From Burkholderiales bacterium C2 (GTDB taxonomy: Bacteria > Pseudomonadota > Gammaproteobacteria > Burkholderiales > Burkholderiaceae_C): a stretch of DNA of 64,000 nt. Every line of letters begins with the position of its first letter. Position 1 is the first letter of the stretch. Below are positions 17,784-27,025 of the stretch, in pieces. The translations under genes were made by a program, and so were the position numbers. The notes beneath the pieces are model-generated. The model saw only the letters and a list, made by a program, of their open reading frames with translations, searched no databases and had not been told where the DNA came from. Where the stretch lies: NCBI GenBank assembly GCA_005503085.1, contig SCOI01000001.1:399344-463343 (forward strand). The letters run 5' to 3'.

Positions 17784-18941
17784 ATGGCCCTGATCCAGTA
17801 CCTGACCCAGATCCAGTTCGACTTCGGCGCCGCCGCGCTGCTGCCGCAGGAGTGCGAGCGCGTCGGCATCCAGCGGCCGCTGATCATCAGCGACGCCGGC
17901 GTGCGCGCTGCCGGCGTGCTGGCCAAGGCGCTGGCCGCCTGGGGCGCCGCCGACACCGCATGGCCGCCGGTGTTCGACGCCACGCCCGCCAACCCCACCG
18001 AGGCGGCGGTGCGCGCCGCTGCCCTGATGTATCAAGAACTCGGCTGCGATGGCCTGGTGGCCATCGGCGGCGGCTCCAGCATGGACCTGGCCAAGGGCGT
18101 CGCGATTGCCGCGACGCACGAAGGGCCGCTGAAGAGCTACGCCACCATCGAGGGCGGCAGCCCCAAGATCACCAAGGCGGTGGCGCCGGTGATCGCGGTG
18201 CCGACCACGGCCGGCACCGGCTCCGAGGTGGCGCGCGGCGCCATCATCATCGTCGACGATGGTCGCAAGCTGGGCTTTCACAGCTGGGAGCTGATGCCCA
18301 AGGCCGCGATCTGCGACCCCGAGCTGACCCTGGGCCTGCCGGCCCTGCTGACCGCCGCCACCGGCATGGACGCGATTGCGCACTGCATGGAGACCTTTAT
18401 GTCGGCCGCCGTCAACCCGCCGGCCGACGGCATCGCGCTGGAAGGCCTGCGCCGTGGCTGGGCCGCCATCGAGCGCGCGACCAGCACCGGTAGCGACCGC
18501 GAGGCGCGCTGGGCCATGATGAGCGCCAGCATGCAGGGCGCGATGGCCTTCCAGAAGGGCCTGGGCTGCGTGCATTCGCTCAGCCACAGCCTGGGCGGCG
18601 TCAACCCGCGCCTGCACCACGGCACTTTGAACGCGGTATTCCTGCCGGCCGTCGTCAAATTCAATGCCCAGCACCCCAGCCTGCATCAGGACGACCGGCT
18701 GCAGCGCATGGCCCAGGCCATGGGCCTGCCCGGCAGCGATGCGGCCGGTCACGCGGTGGCCGAGGTGCTGCGCACGATGAATGCGCGGCTGGGCCTGGCT
18801 CCGGGGCTGGCGGCGCTGGGGGTCGGCGAAGACCTGTTCGAGCGCGTCATCGATGGCGCGATGCTGGACCATTGCCACAAGACCAATCCGCGCCTGGCCA
18901 CGCGCGAGGACTACCGCGAGATGCTCATCGCCTCGCTTTGA
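17784..18941 (+). CDS. Iron-containing alcohol dehydrogenase
   Basis: 385 residues from the ATG at 17784, preceded by AAGGAG eight bases upstream of the usual optimum. Group III (Fe-dependent) dehydrogenase: GGGSSMDLAKG binds NAD(P), PTTAGTGSE follows, and the metal site is spread over MDAIAHCMETF, GCVHSLSHSLGG and LHHGT. Reduces aldehydes or oxidises primary alcohols in the cytoplasm; substrate unknown. Divergent from the esterase operon. Confidence 0.92.
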   Translation: MALIQYLTQIQFDFGAAALLPQECERVGIQRPLIISDAGVRAAGVLAKALAAWGAADTAWPPVFDATPANPTEAAVRAAALMYQELGCDGLVAIGGGSSMDLAKGVAIAATHEGPLKSYATIEGGSPKITKAVAPVIAVPTTAGTGSEVARGAIIIVDDGRKLGFHSWELMPKAAICDPELTLGLPALLTAATGMDAIAHCMETFMSAAVNPPADGIALEGLRRGWAAIERATSTGSDREARWAMMSASMQGAMAFQKGLGCVHSLSHSLGGVNPRLHHGTLNAVFLPAVVKFNAQHPSLHQDDRLQRMAQAMGLPGSDAAGHAVAEVLRTMNARLGLAPGLAALGVGEDLFERVIDGAMLDHCHKTNPRLATREDYREMLIASL

Positions 18942-19272
18942 CCCGGAGGCTCGCGTCAGGCAATGCCCGACAGGGTTTACAGCCGGCTTCCTATGCCCGG
19001 CGAGCGGCACATCGGTTGCAATGGAGCGGTGTTCACAGGCAGGAGGCGGGTCATGGACCGAAGTCTTTTGTTTCCATTGCTGACACCCGCAGGCCGGCGT
19101 CATGGGCAGGATGTGCGCAGCATGAATCACTCCCCGAGCCTGCCACCGCTGACAAGAAGGCCTGCCGAGGCAGAACCAGCGATGCGCGGCCGACGTACCG
19201 GGCGCCGCCGACAGATGCCCTTCTTCATCCGCTGGTGGCTGGCCCTGCAGGGCTGAGCGCGGACCGACCAGC
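18942..19272. other. Intergenic stretch between alcohol dehydrogenase and aceA terminator
   Basis: About 330 bp. Apart from the possible 67-codon ORF at 19053 with its AGGAGG site, I see no tRNA, repeat or recognised element. Base composition is like the surroundings. Confidence 0.5.
19053..19256 (+). CDS. Possible small Arg-rich protein (67 aa)
   Basis: An otherwise gene-free stretch of about 410 bp (18942-19350) holds this ORF. Its ATG is preceded by a perfect AGGAGG at 19041-19046 with six bases spacing. The product would be basic (TRRPAEAEP, RGRRTGRRRQ) and end in an aromatic hydrophobic tail (MPFFIRWWLALQG). I do not recognise it. The ribosome site is the only positive evidence; the ORF could be chance in GC-rich DNA. 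Confidence 0.35.
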   Translation: MDRSLLFPLLTPAGRRHGQDVRSMNHSPSLPPLTRRPAEAEPAMRGRRTGRRRQMPFFIRWWLALQG

Positions 19273-19302
19273 AAAAAGGCCGACCTCTTGTGGAGGCCGG
19301 CC
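19273..19302 (-). terminator. Rho-independent terminator of aceA
   Basis: On the minus strand a 10-bp stem (GGCCGGCCTC / GAGGTCGGCC, one G-T pair) with loop CACAA is followed by TTTTT. It lies ~50 bp past the aceA stop. Confidence 0.85.
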
Positions 19303-19311
19303 CGGCGATAC

Positions 19312-19332
19312 GAGCCCCGGATGCCGGGGCTC
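19312..19332. repeat. Perfect 9-bp inverted repeat next to the aceA terminator
   Basis: GAGCCCCGG-ATG-CCGGGGCTC between the aceA stop and the main terminator hairpin. With no T-run, it is best read as a second, RNA-stabilising hairpin at the message 3' end. Confidence 0.6.
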
Positions 19333-19350
19333 AATCACTTGAAGGGTGCA

Positions 19351-20649
<1,299 letters not shown>

Positions 20650-20732
20650 GAAGTACTCCTGCAAGCGGTTGGGGATGGAAGGAAATCGATGGCTTAAGCG
20701 TAGTCCTCGCCCCTGTCTTGCGGAAGTGTTGT

Positions 20733-20746
20733 GTCTTATATAAGAC
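20733..20746. promoter_or_regulatory. 14-bp palindrome GTCTTATATAAGAC upstream of aceA, candidate operator
   Basis: A perfect palindrome ~85 bp upstream of the aceA start, in a notably AT-rich patch. On the minus strand the central TATATA has TTCAAG 17 bp upstream (20760-20765), giving a plausible sigma-70 promoter whose -10 lies inside the palindrome. A bound repressor would block it. The regulator is not identifiable from the window; GntR-type factors favour sites of this form. Confidence 0.55.
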
Positions 20747-20853
20747 TAAAAATATTCTCCTTGAAAATCAACAACTTGCACTTTCAATGCCGGATCGTGA
20801 AAACAACTTCTCCATAATGAGAAAAAATGTCGCGGCGCAGCATGAAGAAAGAT

Positions 20854-20883
20854 CACGATATGAAATGTCGTTTTCGTATCGTG
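20854..20883. repeat. Long hairpin between marC and aceA
   Basis: CACGATATGAAA pairs with TTTCGTATCGTG around a 6-base loop: 12 positions, one being T-G on the plus strand. On the minus strand it lies 18 bp after the marC stop and is followed by a T-rich ATCTTTCTTC, so it probably ends marC transcription. Confidence 0.5.
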
Positions 20884-20900
20884 GATTTGCAGCGGCGCTC

Positions 20901-21503
20901 TCAGAGCCCGCCGATGAAGTAGCGCTTCAGGCCGGCCAGCACCATCTCGACCGCGATCGCGGTCAGCACCAGGCCCATCAGCTTCTCGATCGCCGACACC
21001 ACCGAGTCGCCCAGCAGCTTGCGGATGCGGTCGGCCAGGATCAGGGTCAGGCCAGAGACCACCATGGCTGCGGTGAGCGCGGCAATCCACTCCCAGATGC
21101 GGTCGGGCTGGCGCGAGGCCAGCAGCAGCACGGTGGCCATCGCCGAGGGGCCGGCCAGCAATGGCACGGCCAGCGGGAAGATGAAGGGCTCGCGGCCGGG
21201 TTCCAGGCCATAGGCCGACTCGCCGCTGCTGCCAAAGATCATGCGGATCGCGATGATCAGCAGGATCACACCGCCGGCCACCTCCAGCGAGCGCTCCGAC
21301 AGATGCATCACCCGCAGGAAGGCATCGCCGACGAACATGAACGCAAACAGCACGCCAAAAGCGATGCCGACCTCGCGCAGCGCCACCAGCTTGCGCCGCG
21401 GCTTCGGGACCGCTCGCATGATGGGGATGAAGATCGGCAGGCTGCCCAGCGGGTCCAGCACCAGCAGCAAGAGGATGAAGGCGGAGAGAAAACTGTGGTC
21501 CAT
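20901..21503 (-). CDS. MarC-family integral membrane protein
   Basis: 200 residues from the ATG at 21503 (MDHSFLSAFILLLLVLDPLGSLP), six predicted membrane helices, the DPLGSLP motif of the first helix and the related repeat FPLAVPLLAGPSAMAT in the second half. The family is of unsettled function (formerly linked to antibiotic resistance, no proven substrate). No ribosome site: GACAAT is six bases before the ATG. Divergent from the TonB receptor. Confidence 0.88.
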   Translation of the reverse strand: MDHSFLSAFILLLLVLDPLGSLPIFIPIMRAVPKPRRKLVALREVGIAFGVLFAFMFVGDAFLRVMHLSERSLEVAGGVILLIIAIRMIFGSSGESAYGLEPGREPFIFPLAVPLLAGPSAMATVLLLASRQPDRIWEWIAALTAAMVVSGLTLILADRIRKLLGDSVVSAIEKLMGLVLTAIAVEMVLAGLKRYFIGGL

Positions 21504-21509
21504 GGCCGG

Positions 21510-21515
21510 ATTGTC
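21510..21515 (-). promoter_or_regulatory. -10-like GACAAT, six bases before marC ATG
   Basis: Minus-strand GACAAT then CCGGCC then ATG; no Shine-Dalgarno. Same geometry as the dnaE and mutL starts. Confidence 0.4.
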
Positions 21516-21616
21516 CGCCGGCTTGCCGTCGGGCCGGTCGCCCGCCAATCGCCCTCACGGTGGCTTGGACACAACAGCCCGGGCTTTTCCTTCGATCGGG
21601 TCGATGTCGACCCTAC

Positions 21617-21641
21617 AATGCGAATAACAACAATTCTCATT
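21617..21641 (+). promoter_or_regulatory. Fur-box-like site upstream of the TonB receptor
   Basis: AATGCGAAT...AATTCTCATT, an AT-rich imperfect inverted repeat resembling the betaproteobacterial Fur site (AATGNNAAT / ATTCTCATT). It overlaps a TACAAT -10 candidate (21614-21619) some 85 bp before the receptor ATG. Iron-loaded Fur bound here would repress the receptor, as known for siderophore uptake genes. Confidence 0.7.
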
Positions 21642-21705
21642 CACAAAACAAGCCACTGCTGGCCTGAACCCAGGCTGCGGCGGGCTTGTCCATGCAACTC
21701 CTCCG

Positions 21706-23967
21706 ATGACATCCTCTCGTATCAAGGCGCAGCGCGCCAAGCTTGCCAGTCACTCCCAGGCGGCCACCATGCCCGCCGGTACCCGCGCCGATGCCCGCGC
21801 CAAGACAGGGCGCCTGAGCCTGCTGGCCACCCTGGTGGCACTGGCCCTGCCGAGTCTGGCCCAAGCACCACAGGGGGCGCAGGAGCCGGCTCCGGAAGTG
21901 AACGATGCAGCGGTCTTGCCGGTCGTGAAGGTCAAGGCGCGCAGTACCCATGAAAGCCAGTCCTACACCGCCGGTGCCAGCCAGTCCGCCACCGGCCTGA
22001 CCCTGTCGCTGCGCGACACCCCGCAGTCGGTGACCGTGATCACCCAGCAGCGCATCAGCGATCAGGCGATGCGCCAGGTGGCCGATGTGCTGCAGGGCAC
22101 ACCCGGACTGTCGTACAAGGACACCGACCGCGGCCGCAACAGCCTGTCGGTGCGCGGCTTCGAGATCGACAACTACCAGTACGACGGCGTGCCGGTCGAG
22201 AAAATCAATATCGGCGGCGAGAACGACAGCACGGTGATCTATGAGCGCGTCGAGGTCGTGCGCGGCTCCACCGGTTTGCTCAGCGGCGCCGGCAACCCCT
22301 CGGCGGCCATCAATCTGGTGCGCAAGCGCGCCGACAGCAAGGTCTTCGCCGGATCGGTCCAGGCCAGCCTGGGCAGCTGGCAGCACCGGGGTCTGACTGT
22401 GGACCTGTCCACCCCGCTGAGCGAGGACGGCCGGGTGCGGGGCCGGGTGGTTGCCAGTCATGAACGGCAGCATGCCTTCATCGACCTCGAGAACACCAGG
22501 CGCAGCGTGCTGTACGGCGTCATCGATGCCAACCTCGGCACGGCCACACGGCTGAGCGTCGGCGCCAGCAGCCAGGACGACAAGCGCAATGGCGTCTACT
22601 GGGGCGGCCTGACCTACTGGTATGCCGATGGCAGCCCTACCCGCTGGGATCGCAGCAAGACCACGGCCACGCGCTGGAATCAGTGGGACACGCGCCAGCA
22701 AACCGCCTTCGCCAAACTGAGCCACCAGTTCGAGAACCTCTGGCGCGTCAGCCTGGACCTGAACCACTTCAAGCAGCGCGAGGAGTCGATGCTGCTCTGG
22801 ATAACCGGCCTGCCTGACCGCAACACCGGTCTGGGCCTGAACGCCATGCCCTATCGCTACCGCGCCGAGCCGACCCAGAACCAGCTGGCTCTGACGGCCA
22901 GTGGCCCCTTCCGGCTGTGGGGCCGCGCCCATGAGCTGAGCCTGGGCCTGAGCCATAGCCGTGCCAAGGCCGGTTGGGACAATGGGGAACCGCTGGACAA
23001 GCAGCAGGCCCCGGTCGGCGACTTCAATCGCTGGGATGGCTCCTATGCGCGGCCGGCGATGAAGGCCCTGGAAGTCGGCAGCAGCGATGCCACCATCCAG
23101 TCCGGCGCCTATGCGGCGGCCCGGCTGCAACTGAGCGACCCATTGAAGCTGATACTCGGCGGTCGTATCAGCCATTGGAAGAAGGAGCACAAGGTCGGCC
23201 TCTGGACTCCCGAGGCCTTCACGATCGAGCACAAAGGCGAGTTCACCCCCTATGCGGGCCTGATCTTCGACCTGAACAAGGAGCTGTCCCTCTACGCCAG
23301 CTACACCGACATCTTCAAGCCGCAGAACGAGCGCGACCGCCACGGCAAGTACCTCGACCCGCTGCGCGGCAAGAGCTATGAGGGCGGCATCAAGGGCGAG
23401 TTGCTGGACGGCCGGCTGAATGCCTCGGCCGCGGTATTCCGCGTCGACCAGGACAATTTCGCCGAGCCGGATCCGGGCCAGTTCATCCCCGGCACCACCA
23501 CCCCGGCCAAGCGCGCCGGCCAGGGCGTGCGCTCGCAGGGCTGGGAGCTGGAGCTGGCGGGCGAGTTGGCGCCGGGCTGGAGCCTGAGCGCCGGCTGGAC
23601 CCACTTCTCGACCAAGGACGGCCAGGGCGTGCAAGCGGCGCTGGACCATCCGCGCCGTCAGCTCAAGCTGTTCAGCAAGTACACCCTGGGCGGCCGCCTG
23701 CAGGGCTTCAGCGTCGGCGGCGGCGTCAACTGGGAGAGCGCGCAGCTCACGCGTCTGGAAAATCCCGTCAGCAAGGTCAACGAGCATGTCGGCCAGCCCA
23801 GTTATGCGCTGGTGGATCTGATGCTCAGGTACGAGTTCAGCAAGAAGCTCTCGCTGCAGGCCAATGTCGACAATCTGCTGGACAAGAAGTACTACAGCAG
23901 CGGTTGGAGCGGCTACACCTACGGCAAGCCGCGCGGCCTGACCCTGACACTCAGCCACACGCTCTGA
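21706..23967 (+). CDS. TonB-dependent siderophore receptor
   Basis: 753 residues. A long signal region ends near LALPSLAQA (about residue 48). The plug domain starts at LRDTPQSVTVITQQRISDQ and contains VRGFEIDNYQYDGVPV and RVEVVRGSTGLLSGAGNPSAAINLVRKR. The rest is the outer-membrane beta-barrel, ending in alternating strands (GKPRGLTLTLSHTL). Sequence style is of the FhuE/coprogen-type siderophore receptor group, which import ferric hydroxamates; the exact ligand is not determinable. The Fur-like site upstream fits iron control. An ATG at 21706 is used; later ATG (MPAG) would cut the signal. Confidence 0.93.
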   Translation: MTSSRIKAQRAKLASHSQAATMPAGTRADARAKTGRLSLLATLVALALPSLAQAPQGAQEPAPEVNDAAVLPVVKVKARSTHESQSYTAGASQSATGLTLSLRDTPQSVTVITQQRISDQAMRQVADVLQGTPGLSYKDTDRGRNSLSVRGFEIDNYQYDGVPVEKINIGGENDSTVIYERVEVVRGSTGLLSGAGNPSAAINLVRKRADSKVFAGSVQASLGSWQHRGLTVDLSTPLSEDGRVRGRVVASHERQHAFIDLENTRRSVLYGVIDANLGTATRLSVGASSQDDKRNGVYWGGLTYWYADGSPTRWDRSKTTATRWNQWDTRQQTAFAKLSHQFENLWRVSLDLNHFKQREESMLLWITGLPDRNTGLGLNAMPYRYRAEPTQNQLALTASGPFRLWGRAHELSLGLSHSRAKAGWDNGEPLDKQQAPVGDFNRWDGSYARPAMKALEVGSSDATIQSGAYAAARLQLSDPLKLILGGRISHWKKEHKVGLWTPEAFTIEHKGEFTPYAGLIFDLNKELSLYASYTDIFKPQNERDRHGKYLDPLRGKSYEGGIKGELLDGRLNASAAVFRVDQDNFAEPDPGQFIPGTTTPAKRAGQGVRSQGWELELAGELAPGWSLSAGWTHFSTKDGQGVQAALDHPRRQLKLFSKYTLGGRLQGFSVGGGVNWESAQLTRLENPVSKVNEHVGQPSYALVDLMLRYEFSKKLSLQANVDNLLDKKYYSSGWSGYTYGKPRGLTLTLSHTL

Positions 23968-24017
23968 TCGGTCCTGCGGCGGCCGGCTGCCGATTTGCAA
24001 GGACAATGCGCGCCACC

Positions 24018-24491
24018 ATGAGCGAAGCCGGCCCCCTCGACACCATAGACCGCAGAATCATCGAGATCCTGCAGCGCGACGGCCGCCTGTCCAATGTGGA
24101 CCTGGCGTCCCGCATCCATCTGTCGCCGCCGCAGACCCTGCGCCGTGTCAAGCAGCTGGAGGAACGCGGCGTGCTGCGCGGCTACCGGGCCATGGTGCAG
24201 CCGGCCACGCTGGGCCTGGGCGTGACCGCCTTTGTCAGCCTCAATATCGAGGCCGACGCCTTCGGCCGCGTGCGCGAGATCGAGGCCCTGATCCGCGACT
24301 TCCCCGAGATCCTGGAATGCCACACCGTCTCGGGCGACTGCGACTATCTGCTGAAGGTCGTCGCCGCCGACCTGAAGAGCCTGTCGCAGTTCCTGACGGA
24401 CCGGCTGATGCAGCTGCCCGGCGTCGCCGACATCCGCTCGATGATCTGCCTGGAAGAAATCAAGCCGCCGGCCCCGCTGCCGGTGCGCTGA
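24018..24491 (+). CDS. Lrp/AsnC-family transcription regulator
   Basis: 157 residues from the ATG at 24018 (an ATG at 24006 is also possible; AAGGA sits too close to it). N-terminal winged helix (LDTIDRRIIEILQRDGRLSNVDLA, then SPPQTLRRVKQLEERG) and C-terminal RAM ligand-binding domain (ILECHTVSGDCDYLLKVV). Lrp-type proteins sense amino acids. The target is unknown; its 3' end overlaps the convergent LysR gene by 32 bp. Confidence 0.93.
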   Translation: MSEAGPLDTIDRRIIEILQRDGRLSNVDLASRIHLSPPQTLRRVKQLEERGVLRGYRAMVQPATLGLGVTAFVSLNIEADAFGRVREIEALIRDFPEILECHTVSGDCDYLLKVVAADLKSLSQFLTDRLMQLPGVADIRSMICLEEIKPPAPLPVR

Positions 24492-25377
24492 GCGGGCCGG
24501 CGAATTCCTGCCTGACCCATTCACGCAGCCGCACGGTGGCCGGACGCTCGGCCGCACGCGGGCTGTAGACCAGGTCGAAGCGGTAGCCCGGCAGCAAGGC
24601 CTCGAAAGGCCGCAACAGTGCACCCGAGGCCAGTTCCTCCGCCACCAGGGTCAGGCTCAGCAGGCCCACGCCCTGCCCTGCCAGGGTCGCTTGCACCGCA
24701 TGGATCTCATCGGTGAAGGACAGGCTCTGCCCGAGCCCGAGGTCGCCGCCTGTCAGATCGGCCCAGCGGCGCCAGCTGGGCGTGCGCGGATCGTCTCGCA
24801 CCCTGGCGCCCCAGTCGAAGTCCAGCAGGGCGACGCCGCTCAGTCCGGCCCTTGCGGCGGCGGCCAGGGCCGGCACGCACACCGGCGCGAAATAGTCCTG
24901 GATCAGGGGTTCGACGACCAGGCCCGGATAGTGCCCGCTGCCGTAGCGGATCGCCGCATCGGCCTCGCCGTCGAGATCCACCAACTCGTTGCTGGCACTG
25001 AGCCGCAGCTGCCAGTCGGGGTAGCGGGCATGGAAAGCGCCCACGCGAGGCGCCAGCCGCCGGGCCATGAAGGCCACGGTGGACGACAGCGTGGCCAACT
25101 GCCCGCCCGGCTTGTGGCGCAGCGACTCCAGCGCCCGCTCGAAGTCATCCAGCCCCTCGCGCAGCACAGGGTAGAGCCGCGCGCCCTGCGCGGTCAGCAT
25201 CACCTGGCGGGTGCCGCGCTCGAAGAGCTTGAGGGACAGATAGCTTTCGAGCTGCTTGATCTGATGGCTGACCGCCGTCGGGGTCACATGCAGCTCCGCG
25301 GCCGCATCCTTGAAGCTCAGGCGCCGCGCTGCGGCTTCGAAGGCCCGCAGCATGCCCAGGGGTGGTAGTTTTCGCAT
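24460..25377 (-). CDS. LysR-family regulator (GcvA-like)
   Basis: 305 residues. MRKLPPLGMLRAFEAAARRLSFKDAA with HVTPTAVSHQIKQLE is the HTH of the GcvA/AmpR subgroup; the remainder is the two-lobe effector domain. It is divergent from ridA and the old yellow enzyme gene, so these are its likely targets, inferred from the standard LysR arrangement. Its 3' end runs into the Lrp gene on the other strand. Confidence 0.93.
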   Translation of the reverse strand: MRKLPPLGMLRAFEAAARRLSFKDAAAELHVTPTAVSHQIKQLESYLSLKLFERGTRQVMLTAQGARLYPVLREGLDDFERALESLRHKPGGQLATLSSTVAFMARRLAPRVGAFHARYPDWQLRLSASNELVDLDGEADAAIRYGSGHYPGLVVEPLIQDYFAPVCVPALAAAARAGLSGVALLDFDWGARVRDDPRTPSWRRWADLTGGDLGLGQSLSFTDEIHAVQATLAGQGVGLLSLTLVAEELASGALLRPFEALLPGYRFDLVYSPRAAERPATVRLREWVRQEFAGPLSAPAAGPAA

Positions 25378-25396
25378 CGGTCGACAGCTTACTTTA

Positions 25397-25415
25397 ATTC
25401 ATCCATCACCTGAAT
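25397..25415. promoter_or_regulatory. Inverted repeat in the lysR-ridA divergent region
   Basis: ATTCA-N9-TGAAT, centred 30 bp upstream of the LysR start and ~110 bp from the ridA ATG. Dyads of this size are typical LysR recognition sites. Assignment rests on position only. Confidence 0.45.
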
Positions 25416-25514
25416 ATTGAACGTTTGTCAGGCCTAACACCGAGAGAGAAACTGGCTTTCACTGGTGGAGATCGGCTTCACCAGATGATCTCAAATCACC
25501 CATCGAGAAAGCCC

Positions 25515-25919
25515 ATGAAACGCCAGCAAGTCCACACCCTGCCCGATCCCTATGCGCCCTACCTGCTGTCCCAGGCCATCAAGGCAGGCGGTCTGGTCTA
25601 TGTGTCCGGCCAGGCCGGCGTCGGCGATGACGGCCGCATCGTCGGCGACGGCGATTTCGACCGGCAGGCCGAGCAAGCGATGCTGAATCTGCGCCGCGCG
25701 CTGCTGGCCGCCGACTCCGACCTGTCCCAGATCGTCAAGGTGACGATCTTCCTGACCTCGATGGCACATTTCCCCAAGATCGTCGCGCTGCGCCGCCGCT
25801 GGTTCAGCGCGCCCTATCCGGCCGACACCATCGTCGAGGTCTCGGCGCTCTACACGCCGGAGGCGATGATAGAGATCGAGGCCATTGCCATCGCCGACAC
25901 CACCGGGGCCGACGCATGA
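25515..25919 (+). CDS. RidA-family enamine/imine deaminase
   Basis: 134 residues from the ATG at 25515. Features: YLLSQAIKAGGLVYVSGQ, NLRRALLAADSDLSQIVKVTIFLTSM and VEVSALYTPEAMIEIEAIAI, matching the YjgF/YER057c/UK114 fold (homotrimer). The usual catalytic Arg near the C-terminal strand (in R-x-x-V-E-V) is here in the shifted context PADTIVEVSALYTPEA without the Arg, so it may belong to a Rid subgroup other than RidA. Expected role: hydrolysis of reactive imines. Overlaps the next gene by four bases. Confidence 0.85.
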   Translation: MKRQQVHTLPDPYAPYLLSQAIKAGGLVYVSGQAGVGDDGRIVGDGDFDRQAEQAMLNLRRALLAADSDLSQIVKVTIFLTSMAHFPKIVALRRRWFSAPYPADTIVEVSALYTPEAMIEIEAIAIADTTGADA

Positions 25920-27025
25920 GCACCCACGATGCCCTGTTCCAGCCCTGGCGCCTCGGCCGCCTGAGCCTGCCCAACCGACTGGCCCTCGCGCCGATGACCC
26001 GGGTCAGCGCGACGCCGGACGGTCTGGCCAGCGCAGCGATGCAGCGCTACTACCAGCGCTTCGCCCAAGGTGGCTTCGGCCTGCTGATCACCGAGGGCCT
26101 CTACACCGACCAGGCCTTCTCGCAGGGCTATGCCGGGCAGCCAGGCCTGAGCGATGCCCGTCAGGCCAAGGCCTGGCGGCCCATCGTCGACGCCGTGCAT
26201 GAGGCGGGCGGCGCCATCGTGGCGCAGCTGATGCATGCGGGTGCTCTGTCCCAGGCCAATCGCTTCCGTGACGCCAGCGTCGGCCCTTCGGCCATCCAGC
26301 CCAAGGGCGAACAGATGGCCTCCTATCACGGCAGCGGCCCCTACCGGCTGCCGCGGGCCATGTCGGAGGCAGAGATCGCCGACGCCGTGGACGGCTTCGC
26401 GCAGGCCGCGCGGCTGGCGGTCGAGGTGGCCGGTTTCGACGCTGTCGAGATCCATGGCGCCAACGGTTATCTGCTGGACCAGTTCCTGACCGACTACAGC
26501 AACCAGCGCGAGGATGGCTGGGGTGGCGACATCGTCGGCCGGGCCCGGCTGAGCCTCGAGGTCAGCCGGGCCGTGCGCCGGGCGGTCGGGAGTGAGGTGC
26601 CGGTGGGTCTGCGCCTCTCGCAGTCCAAGGTCAATGACTTCGAGCACCGCTGGGCCGGCGCCGAGGCCGATGCGCTGCGCCTGTTCGGCACGCTGGCCCA
26701 GGCCGATCTCGACTATCTGCATCTGACGGCCTACGAGGCCTGGCGGCCAGCCTTTGGCAGCGAGGGCCCCAGCCTGACAAGCCTGGCCCGCCGCAGCCTG
26801 CCCACGCTGAGTCTGATCGCCAACGGCGGCCTGCACGAGCCCGAGCGTGCCCTGCAAAGCCTGGGCGACGGGGCCGATCTGGTGGCACTGGCGCGGGGCG
26901 CGCTGGCCAACCCCGACTGGCCGCAGCGGCTCAGGCGGGGCCTGGCGCTCAAGACCTTCGATCCGGCGCTGCTGTCGCCCCAGGCGGGCATCAAGGCCTC
27001 GGAGCTCGATCAACCACGTGGGTGA
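25916..27025 (+). CDS. NADH:flavin oxidoreductase, old yellow enzyme family
   Basis: 369 residues, ATGA overlap with the Rid gene. TIM barrel with FMN: LALAPMTRVSATPDG near the N-terminus, AQLMHAGALSQ, and the HGANGYLLDQFLTDYSNQREDGWGG active-site/FMN segment. Family members reduce activated C=C bonds or open rings of amines. With a Rid protein and a LysR regulator beside it, a small catabolic or detoxifying unit for a nitrogen compound is likely but unproven. Its 3' end overlaps xerD (16 bp, convergent). Confidence 0.9.
   Translation: MSTHDALFQPWRLGRLSLPNRLALAPMTRVSATPDGLASAAMQRYYQRFAQGGFGLLITEGLYTDQAFSQGYAGQPGLSDARQAKAWRPIVDAVHEAGGAIVAQLMHAGALSQANRFRDASVGPSAIQPKGEQMASYHGSGPYRLPRAMSEAEIADAVDGFAQAARLAVEVAGFDAVEIHGANGYLLDQFLTDYSNQREDGWGGDIVGRARLSLEVSRAVRRAVGSEVPVGLRLSQSKVNDFEHRWAGAEADALRLFGTLAQADLDYLHLTAYEAWRPAFGSEGPSLTSLARRSLPTLSLIANGGLHEPERALQSLGDGADLVALARGALANPDWPQRLRRGLALKTFDPALLSPQAGIKASELDQPRG

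Noticed and set aside
20718..21953. 411-codon plus-strand ORF across marC and the receptor start
   Set aside because: Shadow frame crossing an AT-rich promoter region and the Fur-like site; no family content.
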